Source: Undibacterium sp. KW1
Lineage (GTDB): Bacteria; Pseudomonadota; Gammaproteobacteria; Burkholderiales; Burkholderiaceae_D
NCBI RefSeq assembly: GCF_009937955.1
Contig: NZ_AP018439.1
Location: 3,472,001 to 3,536,000 of the forward strand
Direction: 5' to 3'
DNA length: 64,000 nucleotides
Position numbers and translations under genes: made by a program. The notes under the pieces were generated by a model, which did no database searches, had not been told where the DNA came from, and worked only from the letters and a program-made list of their open reading frames with translations. Of the stretch, positions 9,372 through 17,501 are shown one piece after another (positions within the stretch are counted from its first letter, which is position 1; each line of letters starts with the position of its first letter).

Positions 9372-10499
9372 TCAAGGTACTCTCGTATTTCCTGATATGA
9401 CATCCACATACAGACGTACATAGTTTCTTGCCATCATTTCAGATGTGAATATGGTCTGATAACGTTTTTGTGCAAATTGCCCCATTTGCGCTGCCAGCGC
9501 GGGTTTATCCCACAAACGCACCATCGCTGCCCGCAGGGCCGGCACATCATCGGGAGGCACCACTACCCCGGTTTCATCTGCAACATTGACATAACTGGTC
9601 CCAGTTCCTATCTCGCTCGAAATCATGGGCTTGGCATACATCGCCCCCTCAAGCAGCGAAATACCAAAAGCTTCTGAGCGCAAATGCGAGGGAAACACCA
9701 CGCCATAGCAAAGACTGAGCAAGGCTACTTTATCTTCTTCCGGCAAGGCTCCGAGGAAATGCACATTGTCCAAATTCAAATCCCTGGCTTGCTGCTTCAG
9801 CGCAGCCTCCTCAGGCCCGTTGCCAACGATCAGCACAGGCATACCTGTACCGGCCACTGCCTCCAGCAAGATATGCAAGCCCTTGTAATAGCGCAGCACA
9901 CCGACGAACAGAAAGAAGCGGTCAGCAAAACGCTGCTGCCATTTGTTGATTAATTCTGGCGATGGCTGCGGATAGATATCCTTGTCCAGTCCATAAGTAA
10001 TCACCTCAGTCTTGTCGCGGTAGCGGTTCAACACCGGGCTGCTGGACAGGTAATTGGGCGAAGTGGCAACGATCCTGTCCACATCATTCAAAAACCAGTG
10101 GCGCAAAGGTTGATACACTTTTTCCAGGAATTTTTGTCTCACAATATCTGAATGATAGGTCACGATAGTTGGCTTTCTGATTCCGCAAAACAGATGCATC
10201 AAATCCATAAAAGGCCAGGGGAAGTGATAGTGAATAATGTCCGCACTATTCGCCAGCTCCCTGAATCGCGAAAGCGCCCGCCAGGAAAACCCGGTGGAAG
10301 CAATTTCAAAACTCTGTATTACCCTGTGTACTTTATGCCCTTCCAGCTCCAGTTCCAGATCTCCACGCTTGCGTGTCAGAGTCAGCACCTCGGCATCCAC
10401 ACCAAGGCGGGCTGTTCCCACCGCCAGTTGTCGTATTACTTGCTCTATTCCCCCAAACGTATCGGGATGATAAGTGCGGTAAAAATGCAATACTTTCAT
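9372..10499 (-). CDS. Glycosyltransferase family 4
   Basis: A 375-aa GT-B fold glycosyltransferase. The N-terminal Rossmann half has FGGIEQVIRQLA (glycine-rich loop), and the C-terminal half has VGVLRYYKGLHILLEA and SEAFGISLLEGAMYAKPMI, which carries the E-x7-E pair that binds the nucleotide-sugar donor in GT4 enzymes. It probably acts at the inner face of the membrane on a polysaccharide or lipid-linked sugar. It stands alone, with no adjacent polysaccharide cluster, so donor and acceptor are unknown. Confidence 0.88.
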   Translation of the reverse strand: MKVLHFYRTYHPDTFGGIEQVIRQLAVGTARLGVDAEVLTLTRKRGDLELELEGHKVHRVIQSFEIASTGFSWRALSRFRELANSADIIHYHFPWPFMDLMHLFCGIRKPTIVTYHSDIVRQKFLEKVYQPLRHWFLNDVDRIVATSPNYLSSSPVLNRYRDKTEVITYGLDKDIYPQPSPELINKWQQRFADRFFLFVGVLRYYKGLHILLEAVAGTGMPVLIVGNGPEEAALKQQARDLNLDNVHFLGALPEEDKVALLSLCYGVVFPSHLRSEAFGISLLEGAMYAKPMISSEIGTGTSYVNVADETGVVVPPDDVPALRAAMVRLWDKPALAAQMGQFAQKRYQTIFTSEMMARNYVRLYVDVISGNTRVP

Positions 10500-10606
10500 G
10501 GCGGGCCTTGATCAGGGCAAAACAGAACGCAAACAACACGGCGACATTGAATAATGATAGAGAGCGGCAAGGTGCAAGTCTTCCCCAACTTGTCTGGCAA
10601 ATGTCA

Positions 10607-11980
10607 TCAATTTGTAAGCCCGGAATTTGATGGATTTACTGGTGACAGATGCTGCAAAACAGATAAGGAAATAGCAGGCAAGGAAATAACAAACCTGGCG
10701 CCACCATATTGCCCTTCTTGCACCACTATTTCACCGCCATGGGCAGCGATGGCTTTTTTTGCAATAGCCAAGCCCAGGCCAAAACCGCCAGTGCTGCGGT
10801 CACGGCTGCGGTCCAGCCTGAAAAAGGCGTCAAAAATGCGCTCCCTTTCCTCGGCAGGTATGCCGGGGCCATCATCTTCAAGCATGATTTCAAGGCTGCC
10901 ATCCGCATTCCTGCTGGCATGCAGCCAGATGCATGCAGTGGCGTATTTGGCAGCATTACGCAAGAGATTGCTGATTGCCCGTTTCAACAAGCGCTGATCG
11001 CCGCAATAAGTCCCCAGATCGACGGAAAAATCTGTATTGACTACATGCACATCCAGCACATGCTGCAAGCTGGCGACACAACTGGAAAGACTATTGGCAA
11101 TATCGAATTCACTCCTGTTCAGGCTGGCATCCTGGTCCAGTTTGCCCAGGTCCAGTAACTCACTGACCAGCGCATTGAGCTCACTGATATCGGCTTCCAT
11201 GGCTTGCATCCGTGGTTCAAGCTGCGGATTTTTGGCGGCGTTTCTCAAGAGCTCCAGTGCAAATTCCAGCCTGGCGATGGGCGTGCGCAATTCATGCGAG
11301 ACTGAATGCAAGAGATTTTTTTGCGCATCCAGCAGGCTCTCTATACGGGCCGCCATCTGGTTCATGCGCTGTGCCAGCGGGTGTATGCTGTCACGTTCTT
11401 TGGTCTGTGCCCGGACCTTCAAATGACCCGCACCAAATTCATCGGCCACTTTTTCCAGCGCCTGCAAACCCCGCCAGTGCGAGCTGGACCAGACCGCAAT
11501 CGGGATCAGCAGGCAGAGTGCCACGATGATGTAGCGCAGCGCCTCGGTCTTGAGAACGGGCGCAACATCAATCGGTAAATTCTGCGCATGGATGACTTCT
11601 TCATCACTACCCACATAGCGCTCGCCTTTCAGATCAACGCGGCGGTAAAAGGATTTGCTGGCAACATCGATGACCACTTCACCACGCATCAGTTGCGCCC
11701 GCCTTGTCTGGTTCAACTTGGCCAGTACCGGCTGCATGGGTATCAAATCCATCCGCGCGCGAGTGATTTCCCTGATCTTGTTGAGGCGTGTCAGCCATTC
11801 ATTCTGACCTGCCTGATCGACGTACTCCGTCAATAATAAAATCTGCCCTGATGCCTGCTGCTGTGCGACTTCTTCCAGAGGATCACCAAAGAAAACGGTG
11901 ATGGACACATAGATGGCAATCGTAGCGACGCTGATGGACAGCATCACCAAAGCAAAAAAACGCAGGAACAGGCGATTCAT
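10607..11980 (-). CDS. Sensor histidine kinase (RstB-like)
   Basis: A 457-aa membrane kinase. Transmembrane helix 1 covers about residues 8-30 and helix 2 about 160-180, bounding a periplasmic sensor of about 130 residues. A HAMP linker follows, then the H-box SHELRTPIARLE with the phospho-accepting His, and an ATPase domain with LLRNAAKYA (N box), EDDGPGIP (G1) and GFGLGLAIAKK (G2). Located 3 bp after the stop of the response-regulator gene on the same strand, it forms a two-component system with it. RstA/RstB-type homology is from the overall architecture; the signal is unknown. Confidence 0.9.
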   Translation of the reverse strand: MNRLFLRFFALVMLSISVATIAIYVSITVFFGDPLEEVAQQQASGQILLLTEYVDQAGQNEWLTRLNKIREITRARMDLIPMQPVLAKLNQTRRAQLMRGEVVIDVASKSFYRRVDLKGERYVGSDEEVIHAQNLPIDVAPVLKTEALRYIIVALCLLIPIAVWSSSHWRGLQALEKVADEFGAGHLKVRAQTKERDSIHPLAQRMNQMAARIESLLDAQKNLLHSVSHELRTPIARLEFALELLRNAAKNPQLEPRMQAMEADISELNALVSELLDLGKLDQDASLNRSEFDIANSLSSCVASLQHVLDVHVVNTDFSVDLGTYCGDQRLLKRAISNLLRNAAKYATACIWLHASRNADGSLEIMLEDDGPGIPAEERERIFDAFFRLDRSRDRSTGGFGLGLAIAKKAIAAHGGEIVVQEGQYGGARFVISLPAISLSVLQHLSPVNPSNSGLTN

Positions 11981-11983
11981 CTG

Positions 11984-12670
11984 CTAGTCCCAGGCAGACG
12001 GGCTGAACAGATAGCCCTCTCCCCAGACTGTCTTGATCTTGTCGGCATGCGGATCATCAAACTTGCGCCGCAGACGGGAAATTTTATTATCGATACTGCG
12101 GTCCAGGCCATCAAACTCTATGCCACGCATCTGTATCAGTATATCGTTGCGTGACAAAACCTTGCCTGCAGCCTCGGCCAGCACCAGCAACAATTTATAT
12201 TCTGCGCTATTGAGTGTGACAGTTTCGTCGCGCCAAAATACCGTGCGGTCACTCCGGCAGACACGAAAGGCACCAAAAACCAGGTCAGCGTTTTCATCTT
12301 CAGGCTCATCCTTGACGCGCCTCAGCAAGGCACGCAGGCGGGCCAGCAATATCCTTGGTTGCACAGGTTTGTTGACATAGTCGTCAGCCCCCTGCTCCAG
12401 ACCCGAGACTTCATCAAAGGCATCTTCACGCGCTGTCAAAATCAGGATAGGCACGGCACTGATGGCACGCAACTGACGGCAAACTACCATGCCGTCGAGG
12501 CCAGGCAACATCAGGTCTAGCACCACAATATCCGGTGATGTTTGTTGAAAATGGCTGAGCGCAGCATCGCCACGGCTGACGATGTCTATTGTAAATTCGT
12601 ATTCTCTGAGATACTCGGCAACCAGCGCTGCCAGCTTGGCGTCATCTTCCACCAGCATTACACGAAACAT
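11984..12670 (-). CDS. OmpR-family response regulator (RstA-like)
   Basis: A 228-aa two-domain regulator from ATG 12670, preceded by AAAAGGAGAG. The receiver domain has acidic pair EDD, phospho-acceptor Asp in VVLDLMLPGLDG, and the Lys in VNKPVQP. The C-terminal winged helix has LNSAEYKLLLVLAEAAG and RSIDNKISRLRRKF. An in-frame start 16 codons upstream would add a Met/Arg/Gln repeat peptide that comes from a short tandem DNA repeat, so it is rejected. Partner of the kinase encoded immediately downstream. Confidence 0.92.
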   Translation of the reverse strand: MFRVMLVEDDAKLAALVAEYLREYEFTIDIVSRGDAALSHFQQTSPDIVVLDLMLPGLDGMVVCRQLRAISAVPILILTAREDAFDEVSGLEQGADDYVNKPVQPRILLARLRALLRRVKDEPEDENADLVFGAFRVCRSDRTVFWRDETVTLNSAEYKLLLVLAEAAGKVLSRNDILIQMRGIEFDGLDRSIDNKISRLRRKFDDPHADKIKTVWGEGYLFSPSAWD

Positions 12671-12919
12671 ATACTTCTCTCCTTTTTGCATTGCCCTCAT
12701 TTGCCGCATTTGCCGCATTGTAGAGCGGGCAGCGCGCGATTCTACGCAAATTGCTCATGCTTGCGACGCCACTTACAATTTTCAGACAATTTCAAGCCAG
12801 GCAAGATTTACAAATTAAAGACAATTATCTGACATTTTCAAGAACGACTTTATCCCTGCCGCCCGTTATTCTCTGTCGCCATACCATCCCCAACAGGCAA
12901 ATCTTTTTTAATCTTGATT

Positions 12920-13636
12920 ATGAAAACATTCACGCATTTTTTCGCAGCGACTGTCGTCACTACCCTGCTGGCTGCCTGTGGCGGCACTACCAATTATATT
13001 CCCAAGCCAGTACCAGTCCAGATCAACACTGATTTTGGCAGCGAGCCACCCGGCTGGGCCTTTGGCACTTCAGACTTCAGCAGCCAAACCAGACCAACTG
13101 ACGTCGTCACCGAATACCGCACCCTGCCTCTGCCTTTCAGCGGCAAGGGCTTGTATACCTATGGCACCAACCGCAGTGATGACCTGTTCATCTACATCAA
13201 AAAGAAATATTCTGGCTTTGCCCCGAATACAGAATACGTACTAAGCTTTCAGGCCACCATCGTCAGCAATGTCGCCACTGGCTGCTTTGGCGTAGGCGGT
13301 TCTCCAGGTGACAGCGTCTGGTTTTTTGGCGGCGCATCACCAACTGAACCTTTGACAGTACAAAAGGGCGATGAGTTCGTCATGAACATAGACCGTGGCG
13401 GCCAATCGGGCTCAGGCAAATTTGCCCAGGTGCTGGGTACTATAGGCAATGCCAGTACCGATTGTGGCAAAGCGCCGTACATGGAGAAAAAATTGAGCAA
13501 CATGACACCGTTGAACGTCAAGACAGAAGCCGATGGCAGCCTGTGGATCTTGTTCGGTCTTGATTCCGGCTTTGAATCGACCAGCCATATCTATTACAAG
13601 AGCATCATTGTGAATGCTACGCCAGTCGCAAAATAA
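12920..13636 (+). CDS. Lipoprotein of unknown function
   Basis: A 238-aa protein with a lipoprotein signal peptide MKTFTHFFAATVVTTLLAAC (lipobox LAAC). The mature part looks like an all-beta, carbohydrate-binding-like or jelly-roll domain (ELPFSGKG-like strands, NTEYVLSFQATI, YYKSIIVNAT at the end), with two further cysteines. I do not recognise the exact family. A TTG two codons upstream is also possible. A 12-bp stem-loop follows the stop codon. Confidence 0.65.
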   Translation: MKTFTHFFAATVVTTLLAACGGTTNYIPKPVPVQINTDFGSEPPGWAFGTSDFSSQTRPTDVVTEYRTLPLPFSGKGLYTYGTNRSDDLFIYIKKKYSGFAPNTEYVLSFQATIVSNVATGCFGVGGSPGDSVWFFGGASPTEPLTVQKGDEFVMNIDRGGQSGSGKFAQVLGTIGNASTDCGKAPYMEKKLSNMTPLNVKTEADGSLWILFGLDSGFESTSHIYYKSIIVNATPVAK

Positions 13637-13645
13637 ACGGCAAAC

Positions 13646-13678
13646 GTGCCGTTTGCCTGTACGCAGGGCAAACGGCAC
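13646..13678 (+). terminator. Perfect stem-loop after the lipoprotein gene
   Basis: GTGCCGTTTGCC and GGCAAACGGCAC form a perfect 12-bp stem with a 9-nt loop just after the stop codon. There is no T-run, so it may be a weak terminator, an mRNA 3' stabiliser or a repeat unit. Confidence 0.5.
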
Positions 13679-13718
13679 AGTAAAATCATCTCTCGTGAAA
13701 ACCTCAGATGAATCAGCC

Positions 13719-14396
13719 ATGTCACCATCGTCACCGTCATCCACCCCGGCAATATCCGCATCGTCCGGCATCGCCGCCCAGATACAGGCATGTGCCCAAC
13801 GGGCTGGCATTGCCCAGCGCCTTGCCGACCTCGGGCTGGCAGGCGGGCCTGCTTTTTTAAAACCGCAAAAAATCACCGGCCATAAACTGATCATGCGTAA
13901 TGCCACCGTGGCAGACGCCAGCTATATAGTCGCCTTACGTACGGATGAACAAAAATCACGCTTTATCTCCAGCACCTCAGCCGATATCAAACCGCAAGAG
14001 CAATGGCTGGAAAAATATGCGCTCGATGACAGGCAAATCTACTTCATCATACAAAACATGCAGGGTGAGAATATAGGTACGGTGCGCCTGTATGATCAGC
14101 AGGCAGATTCATTCTGCTGGGGTTCCTGGATCATACAGGCAGGCGCTGCCAGCAGCAGCTCGATAGAATCTGCCCTGATGGTATATCACTATGGACTGGC
14201 GCTGGGTTTCCAGAGTGCGCATTTTGATGTCAGAAAAGGCAATGAGTCAGTCTGGAAATTCCATGAACGCTTTGGTGCCATCAAGACAGGCGAAAGCACT
14301 GAGGATTTTTATTACCGCATTGCGGCCAGCGCTATCAGCAACTCCCTGAGCAGGTATGCCAAATTCCTGCCCACGGGAATACAGATAGCCTTCTGA
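13719..14396 (+). CDS. GNAT-family N-acetyltransferase (RimJ/RimL-like)
   Basis: A 225-aa protein (from ATG 13719) with a Ser/Ala-rich N-terminal segment and a GNAT acetyltransferase domain at about residues 65-210: LIMRNATVADASYIVALRTD, IQNMQGENIGTVRLYD (strand 4), and a C-terminal ANxxS-type region, here KGNESVWKFHERFGAIKTGE. It would transfer an acetyl group from acetyl-CoA to a small molecule or protein N-terminus. Starts further upstream (GTG about 13695, or within the preceding gene) are open, so the N-terminus is uncertain. Confidence 0.75.
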   Translation: MSPSSPSSTPAISASSGIAAQIQACAQRAGIAQRLADLGLAGGPAFLKPQKITGHKLIMRNATVADASYIVALRTDEQKSRFISSTSADIKPQEQWLEKYALDDRQIYFIIQNMQGENIGTVRLYDQQADSFCWGSWIIQAGAASSSSIESALMVYHYGLALGFQSAHFDVRKGNESVWKFHERFGAIKTGESTEDFYYRIAASAISNSLSRYAKFLPTGIQIAF

Positions 14397-14412
14397 AGCA
14401 AAAGTACTACTC

Positions 14413-15357
14413 TCAACCATCCTGATTGATACGGCTTATCAGGGTCGCCAATACCTGTTCAGCCTGTTCATTGGCTACCTGGCAGGTACCCGCATTTTCA
14501 TGACCACCGCCACCAAATTCCAGCATCAATGGCCCTATATTGGTCTTGGAACTACGGTTCAGGATAGACTTGCCGGTGGCAAACACGGTATTCTGGTTTT
14601 TCAAACCCCAGAGCACATGGATGGAAATATTGGTCTCAGGGAACAAAGCATAGATCAGGAAGCGGTTACCGGCGAAGATGGTTTCCTCATTGCGCAAATC
14701 AAGTATCACCAGGTTCTTATGCACAGTCGCGCAACGCAGGATTTGCTCCTTGCATTTCTCTTCATGCTCGAAATACAGATCCACCCTTTCCTTCACATCC
14801 GGGTCTTGCATGATCTCTGCGATACTCTGCGTCTTACACAGGTCTATCAACTTCATCATCAGATTGTAGTTCGATATCCTGAAGTCGCGAAAACGCCCGA
14901 GGCCAGTACGGGCATCCATGAGGAAATTGAGCAAATCCCAGTCTTGCGGGTGCAAGACTTCCTGGCGATTGAATTGTGCCGAGTCACCCTTATCGACAGC
15001 TGCCATCATGCTGTCCCAGGATGCCGGGAATGCATTGAGGCCGCCATAATAATCATACACAACCCTGGCTGCGGAAGGTGCATCAGGTGCAATCACATGA
15101 TTTTTTCTGCCGCCACCCTCCGCATTACGCAGGGTTTCGGACAAATGATGGTCGAAAGCCATATGTATGCCTTCGACATAGGGCAGATTGGTACTGATGT
15201 CAGCATCACTGACAGCGATCTTGCCGTCCTGCATGTCTTTGGGATGCACAAACAGGATGTCATCAATCAGATCAAGATGCTTGAGCAAGACAGCACAAAC
15301 CAGGCCATCAAAGTCGCTGCGCGTAATCAAACGAAATTTTTTGCTATCTGCAGACAT
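14413..15357 (-). CDS. DHH/DHHA1-family phosphoesterase
   Basis: A 314-aa cytoplasmic hydrolase from ATG 15357. N-terminal DHH domain motifs: RSDFDGLV (metal-binding Asp pair) and FDHHLSE (the DHH motif). The C-terminal DHHA1 substrate-binding motif is GGGGHENAGT. Family members include exopolyphosphatase-like and oligoribonuclease/NrnA-like enzymes; the substrate here cannot be told from sequence. An upstream in-frame extension of 57 codons lacks family features and runs into the intergenic space, so the internal ATG was chosen. Convergent with the GNAT gene. Confidence 0.85.
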   Translation of the reverse strand: MSADSKKFRLITRSDFDGLVCAVLLKHLDLIDDILFVHPKDMQDGKIAVSDADISTNLPYVEGIHMAFDHHLSETLRNAEGGGRKNHVIAPDAPSAARVVYDYYGGLNAFPASWDSMMAAVDKGDSAQFNRQEVLHPQDWDLLNFLMDARTGLGRFRDFRISNYNLMMKLIDLCKTQSIAEIMQDPDVKERVDLYFEHEEKCKEQILRCATVHKNLVILDLRNEETIFAGNRFLIYALFPETNISIHVLWGLKNQNTVFATGKSILNRSSKTNIGPLMLEFGGGGHENAGTCQVANEQAEQVLATLISRINQDG

Positions 15358-15704
15358 GAATACTCCCCATAAATGGTTTATAAGTGGTTTATTCCTGATA
15401 CAACAAGCACGGCAAGCGGAAAAAGCCGCTTTTCTGAAAACTATTGCCATCAATTGTTTAATGTAATCACTTTCACTGCGCTTGTCCATGAAATGAGTTC
15501 TGGTTTTACTGTCTGGGACACTCCCCATGCACTACATAGCGCTGTGATAAGGTAGTCTGGCTATTTCGTGACTAAGCCTCGTTTACCTGCTTTTCAGTCC
15601 ATCAACAAATCCAGGCAACGCCATGCTGCGCTTCCCCCCTTATTCTCCAGCAGTAGAAAAATACTTGCCAACGCAGTCAGGTAAAAAGTCACGCAGAATC
15701 CTCC
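15358..15704. other. Intergenic region without a recognisable gene
   Basis: About 350 bp between the DHH phosphoesterase gene (-) and the DUF4260 promoter (+). Short open frames exist on both strands but none has a clear RBS or family-like sequence. I see nothing convincing here apart from the divergent promoters it must contain. Confidence 0.5.
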
Positions 15705-15733
15705 TTGATTTATACAGTTAGACTGTATATAAT
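15705..15733 (+). promoter_or_regulatory. Sigma-70 promoter with palindromic operator in the spacer
   Basis: TTGATT (15705-15710), a 17-bp spacer, and a consensus TATAAT (15728-15733), 33 bp before the DUF4260 start. A perfect inverted repeat TATACAGT-TAG-ACTGTATA (15711-15729) fills the spacer and overlaps the -10 box, so a bound dimeric repressor would block RNA polymerase. The MarR-family protein encoded third in this operon is the obvious candidate regulator (inference). Confidence 0.8.
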
Positions 15734-15765
15734 TTTTTACCTCATGCCAAGTAACAGGAGAATTT

Positions 15766-16170
15766 ATGACAGGCACAGCATCCGGCGGTGTACGCACTGT
15801 CCTTCGCCTTGAAAGCGTCTGCATACTTTTGAGCGGTCTGATTGCTTACTCAAAATTTGGTGCAGGCTGGGGCGTGTTTGCCCTGTTCTTTCTGGCGCCC
15901 GACTTATCGCTACTTGCTTACCTGGCTGGCCCCAGAGCAGGCGCACTGATGTACAACACTGCACATTCATACGCTGGCGCCACGTTGATGCTGGCGTCCG
16001 GGATTTTGTTTTCTGCGCACCTGGCAATCACTGCCGGCATGATATGGATAGCACACATAGGTTTTGACAGGGCCCTGGGTTACGGCCTGAAGTATTCGTC
16101 CGGTTTCCGCTTTACCCATCTGGGAATCATTGGACGAGACCCGGACAGCTCTCAGATAATGACAAAATGA
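15766..16170 (+). CDS. DUF4260-family membrane protein
   Basis: A 134-aa protein with an RBS-like AGGAG before ATG 15766. Hydrophobic segments at about residues 15-60 and 70-105 and the motifs FFLAPDLSLLAYLAGPRAG, NTAHSY, and IWIAHIGFDRALGYGLKY identify it as DUF4260, a small integral membrane family of unknown function. It is first in an apparent operon with a SnoaL-like protein and a MarR regulator, under a promoter with an embedded operator. Confidence 0.85.
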   Translation: MTGTASGGVRTVLRLESVCILLSGLIAYSKFGAGWGVFALFFLAPDLSLLAYLAGPRAGALMYNTAHSYAGATLMLASGILFSAHLAITAGMIWIAHIGFDRALGYGLKYSSGFRFTHLGIIGRDPDSSQIMTK

Positions 16171-16228
16171 AGATTACTGACAATAGCAAACGGCTTTTTG
16201 CCAGACGTATTTCATGCAAGAGTAAATA

Positions 16229-16786
16229 ATGCAAAGACGTGCATTCATGGGGCACTTCACGACTTTTCTTGTTGTCCCGAATTGCTTAATGACGGGTAAG
16301 GCGGTCGCTGCCAGCAAGATATCACCTCCCAACACACAAAATATAAACATCAACTATTTACCATCAGATCACATGGATAATCATGCTCGCAAAGAAGTCG
16401 TAAAACGCTTCAACAAGGAAGTCATAGAAGAAGGAAACCGTGCGTCTTTCGAAGCGCTCATGGATACCCGTTTCATCAATCACTCAGCCCCACGCGGCAC
16501 CGCAAATGACGCCGAGGGCATGTGGAACACCTTCCAGCACATACTCAGACCTGCACTGAGCGACTTGCAGGTGCAGATACATGATCAATTGTGCGAAGGT
16601 GAAAAAGTCACCACGAGAAAAAGCATTACTGGAAAACACACTGGAAGCCTGCTGGGTATTGCTGCCACTGGCAAATCCATTTCCATAGACGTCATCGACA
16701 TCGTCCATGTCCAGAATGGCCGCTACCTTGAGCACTGGGGCATCAATACACTGAGCGCCGTACTTGCGCAATTACGCACAGACTAA
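16229..16786 (+). CDS. SnoaL-like (NTF2-fold) protein with possible signal peptide
   Basis: A 185-aa protein. The N-terminus MQRRAFMGHFTTFLVVPNCLMTGKAVA could be a signal peptide with an Arg pair. The rest has the SnoaL-like polyketide cyclase/ester cyclase pattern: VVKRFNKEVIEEGN, FINHSAP, GMWNTFQHILRPA, ISIDVIDIVHVQNGRY and EHWGI. Many such proteins in bacteria have no known substrate. It follows the DUF4260 gene by 58 bp and precedes the MarR gene by about 10 bp. Confidence 0.75.
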   Translation: MQRRAFMGHFTTFLVVPNCLMTGKAVAASKISPPNTQNININYLPSDHMDNHARKEVVKRFNKEVIEEGNRASFEALMDTRFINHSAPRGTANDAEGMWNTFQHILRPALSDLQVQIHDQLCEGEKVTTRKSITGKHTGSLLGIAATGKSISIDVIDIVHVQNGRYLEHWGINTLSAVLAQLRTD

Positions 16787-16796
16787 TCCACCCGAC

Positions 16797-17351
16797 ATGA
16801 GCAGCAATGATGCCGCTTGTCCTCACCCCATGAAACTTGGCGAAACCAGCAATATGCGCCATCATCGCACCGGGAGGAAACCAGCTTTGAAAAAACCAAC
16901 CGTCACTGACAGCGGCCATGAGAATGATCAAGAAAGCGTGCAAACCCTGGCAGAAAATTTGCGAGACACCATAGGCAAATTCGTCCGTGCCGTCCGTAGC
17001 CAGGCGGGAACGCCGACTACTGCCCAGGGAGAAACACTGGCCTTCCTGGAGCGCAATGGGCCTGCCAGCATTGCCACCCTGGCAGAGAACCGGGGTGTCA
17101 AACATCAAAGCATGCGCCTGGTCATTGCCAAACTCGAAGAAAACAGCCTGATCACCCAGACTCCCGATCCCAAAGATGGCCGCAGCCAACTCATCACCCT
17201 GACCAGAAAGGGCCAGGCAGAAAATGCCACTGCCCGCAAGGCCCGTACACTCTGGCTAAGCGAGGTATTATCTACACGCATGAGTGCCCGTGAACGGGCG
17301 ATTCTGGGCGAAGCAATACCCATACTGCAAAAGATCACCGGCCTCGATTAA
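16797..17351 (+). CDS. MarR-family transcriptional regulator
   Basis: A DNA-binding dimeric repressor, 184 aa from ATG 16797. The winged helix lies at about residues 75-140, with GPASIATLAENRGVKHQSM as recognition region and DPKDGRSQLITLT as the wing. The N-terminal 45 residues are poorly conserved, and ATG 16830 or 16854 are alternative starts; a TTG at 16764 would overlap the SnoaL gene. As last gene of the operon it probably autoregulates through the palindrome at 15711-15729. Confidence 0.85.
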   Translation: MSSNDAACPHPMKLGETSNMRHHRTGRKPALKKPTVTDSGHENDQESVQTLAENLRDTIGKFVRAVRSQAGTPTTAQGETLAFLERNGPASIATLAENRGVKHQSMRLVIAKLEENSLITQTPDPKDGRSQLITLTRKGQAENATARKARTLWLSEVLSTRMSARERAILGEAIPILQKITGLD

Positions 17352-17501
17352 GCTTTATTTCCATTGCCTGCGCCGGGGTGGTTTTGATGTTCAATCTTTA
17401 CTGGTAATACCCAAACTTTCCATGCGCCTTGCAATCGGCATCAACAGGTTTTGTATGAATCAGTTGGGTCAGCGATTGCAAATATCGGCATACACTGATG
17501 C

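Noticed and set aside
14500..15372. Long open frame (290 codons) on the + strand opposite the DHH phosphoesterase gene
   Set aside because: It is antisense to a gene with clear DHH and DHHA1 motifs, has no family-like sequence and no RBS.
15711..15730. LexA (SOS) box in the DUF4260 promoter
   Set aside because: The palindrome has ACAG before ACTGT in the wrong order and spacing for CTGT-N8-ACAG.
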